Assembly (NCBI GenBank): GCA_937958045.1 | Contig: CALFXL010000005.1 | Span: 1-64,000, forward strand | Length of the DNA: 64,000 nt | Direction of reading: 5' to 3' | Source: an uncultured Opitutaceae bacterium | GTDB taxonomy: Bacteria; Verrucomicrobiota; Verrucomicrobiia; Opitutales; Opitutaceae | In this document: positions 50,807 to 59,569 of the stretch, in pieces | Layout of the letters: every line of letters begins with the position of its first letter | Position numbering within the stretch: position 1 is the stretch's first letter | Notes under the pieces: generated by a model | What the model saw: the letters and a program-made list of their open reading frames with translations, nothing else | What the model was told of the DNA's origin: nothing | Database searches by the model: none | Program-made: the position numbers and the translations under genes

Positions 50807-52396
50807 TTAAAGCTGCACGAACTTCGCGAGCTTGATCGCGGCGTTGGCTTTGATCGCTTCGCGGGCTTTCTCGCTCGGCTCATGGTCGACACGCACCACC
50901 ATGTACGCGGTGCCGCCGGGCGTGAGACGCGAGAGCGACATGTCGGCGATGTTGACGCCGTCCTGACCGAGCAACGTGCCAACCGCACCGACCATGCCGG
51001 GCTGGTCCACGTTTTCGAGGACGAGCAGCGAACCTTCGGCAGCCACTTCGACTTCGCGGCCATTGATGCCGATGATGCGACGTTCGTTGGCCTTGCCGAT
51101 GAGGGTGCCGCGCACCGAATGCGTCGTGCCATCGCCAGCGGCGGCTTCGATCTCGATGAGATCCGTGTAGTCGCCGGCATCGGTGTTCTTCAACACTTCG
51201 AACGCGACGCCGAGACGCTGGATCAGCACCGGCGCATTCACGTCGTTGACGCCATCGCCGCTGATGCGACGCAAGAAACCGCGCTGGATCGAACGCGTGA
51301 TCGCGTTCACGTCGAGCTCGGCCACGCGGCCTTGGAAAGTGACGCGCAACTTCGCGATCTGCTTCGGAGCGATCTGCTGCAGCAACGTGCCGAGCTTCGC
51401 GCCGAGATCGAGATACGGGGAAAGCACTTGCGCGGCCGCCGCGTCAATCGAGGGCATGTTGACCGCATTGCGCACCGCGCCGGTCTTCAACACATCGGCG
51501 ATTTGTTCGGCGATTTCGATGCCGACCGATTCCTGCGCTTCGGCCGTGGACGCGCCAAGGTGCGGCGTGAGCACGACATTGGGCAGGCTGCGCAATTCGC
51601 TGTCCTTCGCGAGCGGCTCATCCTCGAAAACGTCGAGGCCGGCCGCGGCCACATGACCGCTCTTCAGCGCTTCGATGAGCGCCGACTCCTTGATGATACC
51701 ACCGCGCGCGCAGTTGAAGAGACGCACGCCTTTTTTGCATTTCGCGAGCGCCGCTTCGTCGATCATGTAGCGGGTCTCGTCGGTCAACGGCATGTGCACC
51801 GTAATGTAGTCCGCCTGCGGAAGCAGTTCGGCGAGAGAAACCGCTTCGACGCCCATCGCTTTCGCGCGGCTCGGCGCGAGATAAGGATCATAAGCCAGCA
51901 CACGCATGCCGAACGCGAGCGCGCGTTTCGCCACTTCGCCACCGATGCGGCCCATGCCGACGACGCCGAGGGTTTTCTTAAAAAGCTCCACGCCGCTGAA
52001 CGATTTGCGGTCCCAGCCGCCGGCCTTCATCGAGGCAGCCGCTTGCGCGACCGGACGCGCGCCGCAGAGCATATGCGTGAATGTGAGCTCGGCGGTGGCG
52101 ATGGTGTTGCCGGCCGGCGTATTCATCACGACGACACCGCGCTCGGTGGCGGCCTCGACATCGACATTATCAACGCCGACGCCCGCACGACCGACGACCT
52201 TGAGCAAAGGGGCCGCAGCAAATACTTCGCGCGTGATCTTCGTCTCCGAACGCACCGCGATCGCGTGCACGTCCTTCACCAACTCAAGGACTTTGGCCGG
52301 AGAGGACCCGTAAGCCTCGATGACTTCAAAACCCGGCTGTTTGCGCAGGTATTCGACTCCTTTGGGCGAGATCTTATCGGCGACTAGGATTTTCAT
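50807..52396 (-). CDS. serA: D-3-phosphoglycerate dehydrogenase
   Basis: First enzyme of serine synthesis. A 529-residue long form: substrate domain, Rossmann motif GVVGMGRIGGEVAKRAL, catalytic LTPHLGASTAEAQESV and HMPLTDETRYMID, then the intervening (ASB) domain and a C-terminal ACT domain (GSLLVLENVDQPGMVGAVGTLLG) for serine feedback. Matches the long actinobacterial/Bacillus type. ATG 52396 begins MKILVADKISPKGVEYL as in the family; upstream codons lack homology. Divergent from the OpgC-like gene; the 276-bp gap holds an imperfect CGTAA-TCCG-TTACG repeat (52583-52596) and no clear gene. Confidence 0.96.
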   Translation of the reverse strand: MKILVADKISPKGVEYLRKQPGFEVIEAYGSSPAKVLELVKDVHAIAVRSETKITREVFAAAPLLKVVGRAGVGVDNVDVEAATERGVVVMNTPAGNTIATAELTFTHMLCGARPVAQAAASMKAGGWDRKSFSGVELFKKTLGVVGMGRIGGEVAKRALAFGMRVLAYDPYLAPSRAKAMGVEAVSLAELLPQADYITVHMPLTDETRYMIDEAALAKCKKGVRLFNCARGGIIKESALIEALKSGHVAAAGLDVFEDEPLAKDSELRSLPNVVLTPHLGASTAEAQESVGIEIAEQIADVLKTGAVRNAVNMPSIDAAAAQVLSPYLDLGAKLGTLLQQIAPKQIAKLRVTFQGRVAELDVNAITRSIQRGFLRRISGDGVNDVNAPVLIQRLGVAFEVLKNTDAGDYTDLIEIEAAAGDGTTHSVRGTLIGKANERRIIGINGREVEVAAEGSLLVLENVDQPGMVGAVGTLLGQDGVNIADMSLSRLTPGGTAYMVVRVDHEPSEKAREAIKANAAIKLAKFVQL

Positions 52397-52672
52397 GGAA
52401 AAGAGGGTCGAGCGAACATTCCGCCCGCTTCCGGGGCAAGGAAAACGTTCTTCACCGCCCTTTCCGTGAAAAAGACACGTCAAACAGCTCGTTTCCGGGA
52501 AATTGCAAGAGGTGCGCACGCAAATCGTGTCGTTTGCAATCTGTCTACCCGCTTCGCACAAATCCAACAAACTCGCTCCAAACGTAATCCGTTACGCATA
52601 ATCATGTTTCAAATGCGAAAAACGAAAATCTTCCTCTGAGTGCCTTTGGCACGACACTGGCCTTTTATTGGC

Positions 52673-53950
52673 ATGCCTGTTTCAGCCGCCCCTTCTCTCG
52701 AACTCCGCACAACACCGGCAGTATCCGCGCTGGCGCCGTCCCGGCGTCTCCAACATGTGGATACGATTCGCGGGATGCTGCTGGTCATCATGGCGGTCAA
52801 TCACGTCCCGAGTCCACTGCATGCGGTGACGGATCATCCGTTTGGGTTTATGAGCGCGGCGGAAGGGTTTGTTTTTATGGCGGGCCTCATGGCCGGTCTC
52901 ACATACACGCGCAAGTGGTTCCGCGCGGGCATCGAGGAACTCAAGCAAAGCTGCGTGCGCCGCACCGTCCTCATCTATCGTTGGCATATTCTCATGCTCG
53001 TGCTGGTGCTGGGTTCATTGATGTTGATGGGCGGTATCACCGGTATCCACCCCGCCCATACACCGACGGCACTCATCGAACGTCCGGCAATGTTCTCGCT
53101 CGCGGCGTTTACGCTCGTGCAACAACCGCCACTGTTCGACGTGCTTCCTCTTTATTGCGCTTTTATCGCGCTGACGCCGTGGTGCCTGCGCCGGTTCGCA
53201 CGCTACGGCTATGCGACGGTGGTTTTCAGCAGCCTTTGCATCTGGGCGATCGCGAACATCCTTTGTCCCCAACAGCCCTTCATCCGCGGCGTGGTGGACA
53301 CCGGCGCCTTTAACCTCTTCGCGTGGCAATTCATCTTCGTGGCCGGTCTCGCGTTCGGACACCGCTGGGCGTGCCGACAAGCGGAAGCATCCGCTGCCCC
53401 GCTGCCGCCGATTCTCTCTGCGCCCCCACCGCTCGGCTGGGCGCTTCTGGGTGGCGTAGCACTGTTATTATTCTCCGTGCGGCACGCCTTCATGCCGTCG
53501 TTCCTGCCAGAGCCCGTCCTCGCCGCGCTGACCAACAAAAACAATCTCGCGCCGTTCCGGCTGCTCGATACCGCGCTGATCTTGTATTTCGGTTATCTCG
53601 TTGTGACCCGATTCCCGCGCGCGTTTTCATGGAAGCCACTCGCCTTGATCGGACGCAGCTCACTCGCGGCTTTTGCGATCCATATCCCCGTGGCGTATTT
53701 CCTTCAGGCGCATCCTGAACTCTTCGCGGAAACAAACACCGGTCGCTGGCTAAGCACGTTGATCATTCTCTCCGCCCTGGTGCTCACCGCGCTCGTTTAT
53801 ACGCGTGCCAACGCATCTAGTCAGGATCATCGCGATCCGGCGCGTACAAAAGCGCTCTCGCCAACCGCGCAGGGAATTCTCAATTCTCGTCCATGGATTC
53901 CGAGCGCCTCGCCCGTCAGATTGGCTTCATCATCGAAGTCGACAAACTGA
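52673..53950 (+). CDS. OpgC-like membrane protein (acyltransferase family)
   Basis: About ten transmembrane helices in 425 residues. Starts with a soluble Ala-rich segment, then RRLQHVDTIRGMLLVIMAVNHVPSPL and the block GFMSAAEGFVFMAGLMAGLTY, characteristic of OpgC proteins that succinylate osmoregulated periplasmic glucans; the C-terminal HIPVAYFLQ is also typical. No opgGH genes are adjacent. The ATG at 52673 fits. The last about 45 residues extend into the HD gene (58-bp overlap) and are not conserved-looking, so the C-terminus may be shorter in function. Confidence 0.8.
   Translation: MPVSAAPSLELRTTPAVSALAPSRRLQHVDTIRGMLLVIMAVNHVPSPLHAVTDHPFGFMSAAEGFVFMAGLMAGLTYTRKWFRAGIEELKQSCVRRTVLIYRWHILMLVLVLGSLMLMGGITGIHPAHTPTALIERPAMFSLAAFTLVQQPPLFDVLPLYCAFIALTPWCLRRFARYGYATVVFSSLCIWAIANILCPQQPFIRGVVDTGAFNLFAWQFIFVAGLAFGHRWACRQAEASAAPLPPILSAPPPLGWALLGGVALLLFSVRHAFMPSFLPEPVLAALTNKNNLAPFRLLDTALILYFGYLVVTRFPRAFSWKPLALIGRSSLAAFAIHIPVAYFLQAHPELFAETNTGRWLSTLIILSALVLTALVYTRANASSQDHRDPARTKALSPTAQGILNSRPWIPSASPVRLASSSKSTN
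52746..52764. repeat. GTATCC-N7-GGATAC dispersed palindrome, copy 12
   Basis: GTCTCC-AACATGT-GGATAC, 11 of 12 arm positions match; inside the 5' part of the OpgC-like gene, over the codons of the first conserved block. Confidence 0.6.
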
Positions 53951-54486
53951 AGGAAATCTTTCGCCAGACTCTGTGCTCGCAGAGTCGTCGTCAGGAAAAC
54001 GACGCCGAGCACTCGTGGCATCTGGCGCTGATCGTCATCGTGCTCGCGGAACACAGCAATCACCAGCCGCTCGACGTACTGCGCGTATTGAAAATGTTGA
54101 TACTGCACGATCTCGTGGAGATCGATGCCGGCGACACCTTCGCGTACGATACTACGCGCATGGCCGATCAACACGCGCGCGAAGCGATCGCCGCCGACCG
54201 CATTTTTGGACTGCTTCCCGACGACCAGGCCAAAGAGTTCCGTGCGCTTTGGGATGAGTTCGAAGAGCGTGCGACACCAGAAGCGAAATTCGCCGCCGCG
54301 GTGGATCGTTTTCAACCCATGTTGCTCAACTGCCTCACAGAAGGCGCCGCTTGGAGGCGACATGGTGTGACCAGCGAGCGCGTGATCGCGCGCAATCAAC
54401 ACATCGCCAATGGCTCCACGGCCTTGTGGGAATATGCGCGGCGTATGATCGACGACGCCGTCGCCGCCGGTCACCTGTCCCGCTAA
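53893..54486 (+). CDS. HD-domain hydrolase (YfbR/HDDC2-like)
   Basis: A 197-residue metal-dependent phosphohydrolase: MDSERLARQIGFIIEVDKLKEIFRQT opening, H40 in DAEHSWHLAL, the HD pair H72-D73 in LILHDLVEIDAGD, and E77/D81 nearby as expected for the YfbR group, which dephosphorylates deoxynucleoside monophosphates. Cytosolic. It overlaps the OpgC-like gene by 58 bp in a different frame and ends 4 bp before the convergent pseudokinase gene. Substrate is inferred from the family. Confidence 0.85.
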   Translation: MDSERLARQIGFIIEVDKLKEIFRQTLCSQSRRQENDAEHSWHLALIVIVLAEHSNHQPLDVLRVLKMLILHDLVEIDAGDTFAYDTTRMADQHAREAIAADRIFGLLPDDQAKEFRALWDEFEERATPEAKFAAAVDRFQPMLLNCLTEGAAWRRHGVTSERVIARNQHIANGSTALWEYARRMIDDAVAAGHLSR

Positions 54487-54490
54487 TCGA

Positions 54491-57253
54491 TCACCGCTGC
54501 ATCGTTTTCTCGTCCGCGGATCGGGCCATGCGGTCCAGGCTGACGTTAGGTGCTTCGCCAAGATACAGCACGATGCGTCCATCCATTTGATGCCACGTGC
54601 GCGCGGCTTCGGGCAACTGGTCGAGTTTGTAGATGCGTCGATCGAGAAGCACCTTCCGCTGCGCGTCGTACAACACGACACCCGGCTCCGACGTTCCCGT
54701 CGCCACCGGCACGGCAATGATTCCGCGGGTCGTGTTGGGCGTGAACGGCGTGAGCAGTTTCCATCCGTCGATCAACGCGTTGGCGACTTGTTCGGGCGCC
54801 GGCGTGGCGTAACCGCGCACCCACAAAGTCGGAGCTTCGGCTGGTTCTTCGAATGGCCATGGCTCCTTGGAGACGTGCGGGTCCGTGAAGAAACGCTGTT
54901 CCGGCGTGTAGGGGCTCTTGGCCTTCTCTTCCTCGGCGATGTGTTCGGTTCGCTCGCGAAGTTCCACCTCGGCGGCGATGGCCGCCGAACGAGCACGCTG
55001 TTCAAATGAAACCAAATTCCATCCAAAGGCGACCGCCGCTATCGTCCAACTGCCAACCACGGCGGCATGTCCGGTCCAGCAGACCGCAGGTTTTTCAACC
55101 AGCGCGGCAGATTGCGCGAGCTTGAGGGCCGCGATCTCCTCATTGATGCCACGAAGCTCCCGCTCGACTTCGGCGGGCGCGCGCAGCGGTTCATTTTCGA
55201 AAATGGCTGTCGCTTCCGCTCGACAGCGCGCCGCGTCGCAATGCCAAGGAGTAGCGTATCCATTTTTTGAATACTGACGAATTTTATTCCGATGTACGGC
55301 GAACGGCAGCACGCGCAGCAGATACATCCCGAGAAAAACCGCCAGCCCCATTGGGATCGCCCACATCGAGGGCACCAGATGCGCCACCGCCACCGCGAGC
55401 ACGACCCAGCCCATGGCGACCCACGGCTGGCGTCCGAAAACCAACGATCCTCTCCGCTGCAAGCGTTCAAGCTTCAGCCAGAACAACTGTGTCGCGAGAT
55501 CTTCACCGCGCTGTTGCAGCGAGACGCGTCGTTCATTGGCCCAGTCCTCGTGCGTCACGAATCCCGCGCGGTCAGGCTGCGTCGCTGCAAAGGCCAAAAG
55601 GACAAGTTCCTTCTGTTTTGATTTCGATGCCTTGAAGATCGTGTCGAGCTGCTCGTCGCGCACGTAGGCATACCGCTTCTTCAAATCGTCGCGGCGCCTC
55701 ATCAACTCGCCTTCACCCTCGAGCAAATAGAAGAGCAGCTGCGTCATCGCTTCCGTGTCGTCGGCTTTGAGCCAGCCGTTCTGCAGCGCAGCCGTCTCGA
55801 TTTCCTGCGCATTCGCCGAAAGCGTGGACAGCACTCGTCCAGTCTCCGGATCGCGCGTAGCGACAAGTTGCACGAACGGTGGCGCGATCAACGCACGCAG
55901 AAGCGCGACGCCATCAATGTTCTCGGTGTCGCGAATCAACTGTCGCAAAAATAACAGATCGACGCGCTTGCCTTTCAGCAAAAAGGAACGGCGCTCCGCA
56001 CCGATGTGGAGCCATGAGACGGCTGCGACGAGAATGCTGGCGACTTCCACCGGCACACTGCTCCATGCTCGCAGCTGCATGAACTCGCGCAGTCCGTTGA
56101 GTTTTTCGCGCAGCGACGCGAGATCCGCCTCGCGGGCGACGAAGGCGATGAAATGCGCGGGATTCGCGCCATCCATGATCTGCCGCACGCCCTCTTCCCA
56201 ATTCTCTTCCCGCGTGAAAAAGTCCGCAGCTTCTTCGACCGTAAACGCGCGGTCGTTCCACAGAAACAACCGGTCATCGCGCCCAAGATCATAGCGATCA
56301 GGGACGACTTCGCGTTTCAGCCACGCTTCGACTTCGCGCCATCCCCAGCGACCGTCACGCGAGCTCGCCAACAAACCGCGCAGCAAACGCGCGAGATCGT
56401 CGCTCATCGGCGGCATTTTCTCCACCGCGCCAGCGCGCGGGCCTGCGGCGTCACGTTCAAGCAACAGCTCCTCCGCACGCGCACGCAATTCGGGCGTCAT
56501 TCGCGAGACATCGCGTCCAAGCACGAGCCCGAGCACGGGACGTCCGAGCACGAGTTCTTGCATCACACGTCCGAGCGACCACCAGTCCCATGCTCGCAGC
56601 CCTGGACCACCGCGGTGATGTGTAAGCCCGGCTGCTTCCGGCGGCGCATAAAGCGGATTCACCGGCAATTCGATGAGCTCGGCCTGGTCGTACAAGGTCG
56701 CACGTTCGAGTCCGCCGATCACCACCTTCAATCCCGCATCGGCAGCGACAAGGTGGATTGTATCCAAATTTATATTACAATGAACGATGCCAACGAGATG
56801 CAGCGCCTGGATCGTCGCCGCGAGTTGCCTGACCAACGACTCGACATCGTCGAGACTCGCTTTGTGCGTGTTGGCCCATTCGCGCAGTGTCGCCGGCGGC
56901 GGCACTTGGGTGACTTCGTAACGAAGTCCGTTTTCTTCGATCGCGTCGAAGATCTGGATGAGGCCCGGATATTTTCCGTTCTGGAGACGCTTCCATGTCT
57001 CCGCACGCGTCGGCCCGGCGAGTTCGATCGGACGCACTTGCAGGCGCACGTCCTCCAACATGCCGACATTCACCGCATGGTATGCCCAGCCATCCGCGTA
57101 AGGGATTTCGTCACCGATCTGGTAAACATGCCAGCGCTGGCCCGGCACGAGCGGCGCACCTCCATGCGAGGAACCCGTCGTGTCCACCAATCCCTCGCCG
57201 CCGCTGTTGTCAGGGGAATCGGGGCCCCTGACCTCTTCGGGATCGGTCTGCAT
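54491..57253 (-). CDS. Large membrane pseudokinase (degenerate Ser/Thr kinase)
   Basis: A 920-residue protein with an N-terminal kinase-like fold (about 40-330). Catalytic elements are lost: the beta-3 lysine position is R74 (LQVRPIEL), the HRD loop is H158-C159-N160, and the DFG is replaced by I179-G180-G181 (VVIGGLER). The rest of the kinase core is kept (PLYAPPEAAG, WDWWSLGRVMQELVLG). A cytosolic helical region (about 330-600), two membrane spans near 615-655, another near 730-750, and a C-terminal periplasmic domain follow. It cannot be an ordinary kinase; scaffold or regulator by inference. It is divergent from none; its 3' end faces the HD gene. Confidence 0.75.
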   Translation of the reverse strand: MQTDPEEVRGPDSPDNSGGEGLVDTTGSSHGGAPLVPGQRWHVYQIGDEIPYADGWAYHAVNVGMLEDVRLQVRPIELAGPTRAETWKRLQNGKYPGLIQIFDAIEENGLRYEVTQVPPPATLREWANTHKASLDDVESLVRQLAATIQALHLVGIVHCNINLDTIHLVAADAGLKVVIGGLERATLYDQAELIELPVNPLYAPPEAAGLTHHRGGPGLRAWDWWSLGRVMQELVLGRPVLGLVLGRDVSRMTPELRARAEELLLERDAAGPRAGAVEKMPPMSDDLARLLRGLLASSRDGRWGWREVEAWLKREVVPDRYDLGRDDRLFLWNDRAFTVEEAADFFTREENWEEGVRQIMDGANPAHFIAFVAREADLASLREKLNGLREFMQLRAWSSVPVEVASILVAAVSWLHIGAERRSFLLKGKRVDLLFLRQLIRDTENIDGVALLRALIAPPFVQLVATRDPETGRVLSTLSANAQEIETAALQNGWLKADDTEAMTQLLFYLLEGEGELMRRRDDLKKRYAYVRDEQLDTIFKASKSKQKELVLLAFAATQPDRAGFVTHEDWANERRVSLQQRGEDLATQLFWLKLERLQRRGSLVFGRQPWVAMGWVVLAVAVAHLVPSMWAIPMGLAVFLGMYLLRVLPFAVHRNKIRQYSKNGYATPWHCDAARCRAEATAIFENEPLRAPAEVERELRGINEEIAALKLAQSAALVEKPAVCWTGHAAVVGSWTIAAVAFGWNLVSFEQRARSAAIAAEVELRERTEHIAEEEKAKSPYTPEQRFFTDPHVSKEPWPFEEPAEAPTLWVRGYATPAPEQVANALIDGWKLLTPFTPNTTRGIIAVPVATGTSEPGVVLYDAQRKVLLDRRIYKLDQLPEAARTWHQMDGRIVLYLGEAPNVSLDRMARSADEKTMQR
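55256..55274. repeat. GTATCC-N7-GGATAC dispersed palindrome, copy 13
   Basis: GTATCC-ATTTTTT-GAATAC, 11 of 12 arm positions match; inside the pseudokinase gene, within GC-rich coding sequence. A weaker look-alike (9 of 12) is at 56760-56778. Confidence 0.65.
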
Positions 57254-57318
57254 GTTACTTAAGTGTAAAAGCTTCTTATAGTAACGGCCCGATCGCCTTC
57301 GCCTTGAGGCAAAAGATT

Positions 57319-57357
57319 AAAATGCGCTGAAGGTCATGCGACCCAACAGCGCATTTT
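57319..57357. terminator. Bidirectional terminator between fcl and the pseudokinase gene
   Basis: Eleven-bp stem AAAATGCGCTG (57319-57329) / CAGCGCATTTT (57347-57357), with an inner GGTC/GACC pairing in the loop. T-runs occur on both strands. It ends transcription of gmd-fcl on the minus strand. Confidence 0.88.
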
Positions 57358-57385
57358 TTGGCGGAATCAGTTGCGGGTGATTTGC

Positions 57386-58321
57386 TTAAGCACGCAGCGA
57401 CCCCGTTTCGCTCTCGCGAAGAAAGGACGCATAGGTACGCTCCAAGCCGTCTTCGAGCGGGATGCGCGCGCGCCAGCCGAGACCAGCAAGCAACGAGACA
57501 TCCATGAGCTTGCGCGGAGTGCCATCGGGTTTCGAGGCATCCCACACAACCTTGCCTTTGAAACCGACGACACGTGCGACGGTTTCCGTGAGCTCGCGGA
57601 TGGTGACGTCGGCGCCGGTGCCGACGTTCACCCAATCGGGCGGATTCTCGAGCTTCAGCAGAAACGCACACGCATCGGCCAGATCATCCACATGGAGAAA
57701 TTCGCGCATCGGTTTGCCCGTGCCCCACGCGGTCACTTCGGAAAGACCGGCTTGCTTCGCTTCGTGGAAACGACGGATCAACGCCGGCAGCACATGCGAG
57801 TTTTGCGGGTGATAATTATCCCCCGGGCCATACAGATTCGTCGGCATCGCCGAATGAAACAGCACACCGTATTGCTTGCGGTAATACTGGCAGAGTTTGA
57901 GCCCGGCGATCTTGGCGATCGCGTAGGCTTCGTTGGTCGCTTCGAGCGCGCTTGTGAGCAGACAATCCTCGCGCATCGGTTGCGGCGCGAGTTTCGGATA
58001 AATGCACGAGCTGCCGAGGAAGAGGAAGCGTTTCACGCCGTGGCGCCACGCGGCGTGGATGGTGTTCGCCGCGATGGCGAGGTTGTCGTACAAAAACTCG
58101 CCCGGATATGTATTGTTCGCGTGGATACCCCCGACCTTGGCCGCGGCCATGATGACGGTGTCGGGTTTCTCCGCGGCATAAAACGCGTCGACTGCGGCTT
58201 GCGACGTGAGATCGAGTTCGCGTCGCGTGCGAAGGAGAAGGTCCACGCCCGGTTCTTCGCGGAAACGACGAACCAGCGCACCACCGACCATCCCTTGGTG
58301 ACCTGCGATAAAAAGTTTCAT
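57386..58321 (-). CDS. fcl: GDP-L-fucose synthase
   Basis: Epimerase/reductase converting GDP-4-keto-6-deoxymannose to GDP-L-fucose. Rossmann GHQGMVG at about 7-13, SSCIYPKLAPQPM, the Tyr-x-x-x-Lys motif in EAYAIAKIAG, and FHSAMPTNLYGPGDNYHPQNSHVLPALIRRFH are family blocks. 311 residues, complete. ATG 58321 gives the typical start MKLFIAGHQG. It is the downstream partner of gmd (54-bp gap), so GDP-fucose is made for surface polysaccharides; no glycosyltransferase is in view. Confidence 0.95.
   Translation of the reverse strand: MKLFIAGHQGMVGGALVRRFREEPGVDLLLRTRRELDLTSQAAVDAFYAAEKPDTVIMAAAKVGGIHANNTYPGEFLYDNLAIAANTIHAAWRHGVKRFLFLGSSCIYPKLAPQPMREDCLLTSALEATNEAYAIAKIAGLKLCQYYRKQYGVLFHSAMPTNLYGPGDNYHPQNSHVLPALIRRFHEAKQAGLSEVTAWGTGKPMREFLHVDDLADACAFLLKLENPPDWVNVGTGADVTIRELTETVARVVGFKGKVVWDASKPDGTPRKLMDVSLLAGLGWRARIPLEDGLERTYASFLRESETGSLRA
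58111..58129. repeat. GTATCC-N7-GGATAC dispersed palindrome, copy 14
   Basis: GTATTG-TTCGCGT-GGATAC, 10 of 12 arm positions match; inside fcl. The most distant copy to the right. Confidence 0.4.
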
Positions 58322-58375
58322 GGAAACGATGATTTTGCCCGGAGCCAAAAACTCCGGGCCGCTGACACGCGCTGA

Positions 58376-59395
58376 TTACGAGACCGCCGGCAAATTGGCG
58401 ATCTGCGCTTCGCGTTTGGCGAGTTCGAGATCGTGATCGACCATGATGGAGACCAACTCTTTGAAACGCACCTTCGGTTCCCAACCGAGCTTCTTGCGCG
58501 CTTTTTCGGGATTACCGATGAGCAAGTCGACTTCGGCCGGGCGCTCGTAGCGGGCGTCGTATTTGACGTACTTCTGCCAATCCAAACCGACGCGATCGAA
58601 AGCCACTTCGCAGAACTCACGCACGCTGTGCGTTTCGTTGGTGCCGACCACGTAATCGTCCGGCTCGTCCTGCTGGAGCATCATCCACATCATCTCCACG
58701 TACTCCTTTGCGTAACCCCAGTCGCGCTTCGCATCGAGATTACCGAGGATGAGGCTGTCTTGCAGTCCCATTTTGATGCGGCCGACCGCACGTGTGATTT
58801 TGCGGGTGACGAAAGTCTCACCGCGGCGCGGCGACTCGTGATTAAAGAGAATGCCGTTGGACGCGTGGAGATTGTACGATTCGCGATAGTTCACCGTGAG
58901 CCAGTAGGCGTACATCTTCGCGCAGCCGTACGGAGAACGCGGCCAGAACGGCGTCTTCTCCGTCTGCGGCACTTCCTGAACTTTGCCGAACATCTCGGAC
59001 GACGACGCCTGGTAATAACGGCATTTCTTCACCAAACCGGCTTCGCGAATCGCTTCGAGAATGCGCACCGCGCCGAGGCCGACGACATCACCCGTGTATT
59101 CCGGAATATCGAACGACACGCGCACGTGAGACTGCGCACCAAGATTATAGATTTCGTCGGGCTGGAGGCTATACAGCAGCTTCACCATCTGCACAGAGTC
59201 GGCGAGGTCGCCGTAGTGCAGGAATAGTCGGGCATCGGGCGAATGCGGATCTCGGTAGAGATGATCGATGCGGCTCGTGTTAAAGCTCGAGGCGCGGCGA
59301 ATGATGCCATGCACCTCATAACCTTTTTCCAAAAGGAGTTCGGCCAGGTAGCTGCCGTCCTGTCCGGTAATACCAGTGATTAGCGCTTTCTTCAT
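58376..59395 (-). CDS. gmd: GDP-mannose 4,6-dehydratase
   Basis: NADP-dependent SDR enzyme making GDP-4-keto-6-deoxymannose. GITGQDGSYLAELLLEKG (7-24), HGIIRRASSFNTSRIDHLY, YQASSSEMFGKVQEVPQTEKTPFWPRSPYGCAKMYAY with the active-site Thr/Glu and Tyr-x-x-x-Lys, and GNLDAKRDWGYAKEYVEMMW are all characteristic. 339 residues from ATG 59395, normal. With fcl it forms a two-gene fucose unit; the product feeds lipopolysaccharide or capsule. Transcription starts in the gap after the ftsH terminator. Confidence 0.96.
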   Translation of the reverse strand: MKKALITGITGQDGSYLAELLLEKGYEVHGIIRRASSFNTSRIDHLYRDPHSPDARLFLHYGDLADSVQMVKLLYSLQPDEIYNLGAQSHVRVSFDIPEYTGDVVGLGAVRILEAIREAGLVKKCRYYQASSSEMFGKVQEVPQTEKTPFWPRSPYGCAKMYAYWLTVNYRESYNLHASNGILFNHESPRRGETFVTRKITRAVGRIKMGLQDSLILGNLDAKRDWGYAKEYVEMMWMMLQQDEPDDYVVGTNETHSVREFCEVAFDRVGLDWQKYVKYDARYERPAEVDLLIGNPEKARKKLGWEPKVRFKELVSIMVDHDLELAKREAQIANLPAVS

Positions 59396-59471
59396 AGGAG
59401 GCGCCCAGCAAGGCCGATTTACATATCGTGGGCAAGCATGGCGGGTTAACTGCGAGCAATTTACGAGATTA

Positions 59472-59489
59472 CCTGACACGTTCGTCAGG
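59472..59489. other. Small hairpin before gmd
   Basis: CCTGAC-ACGTTC-GTCAGG, perfect 6-bp arms, between the ftsH terminator and the gmd start. Role unknown. Confidence 0.35.
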
Positions 59490-59519
59490 CGGAGACGGGC
59501 GGCTCTCGGCTCGCGATGC

Positions 59520-59549
59520 AAAAAAGGCGCGACGAGTGGTCGCGCCTTT
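59520..59549 (-). terminator. Intrinsic terminator of ftsH
   Basis: Stem AAAGGCGCGAC (59523-59533) / GTCGCGCCTTT (59539-59549) with loop GAGTG; on the minus strand it ends in a T-run (59520-59525). Marks the end of serS-tilS-ftsH. Confidence 0.92.
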
Positions 59550-59569
59550 AAGGATAAAAATAGAAACGA

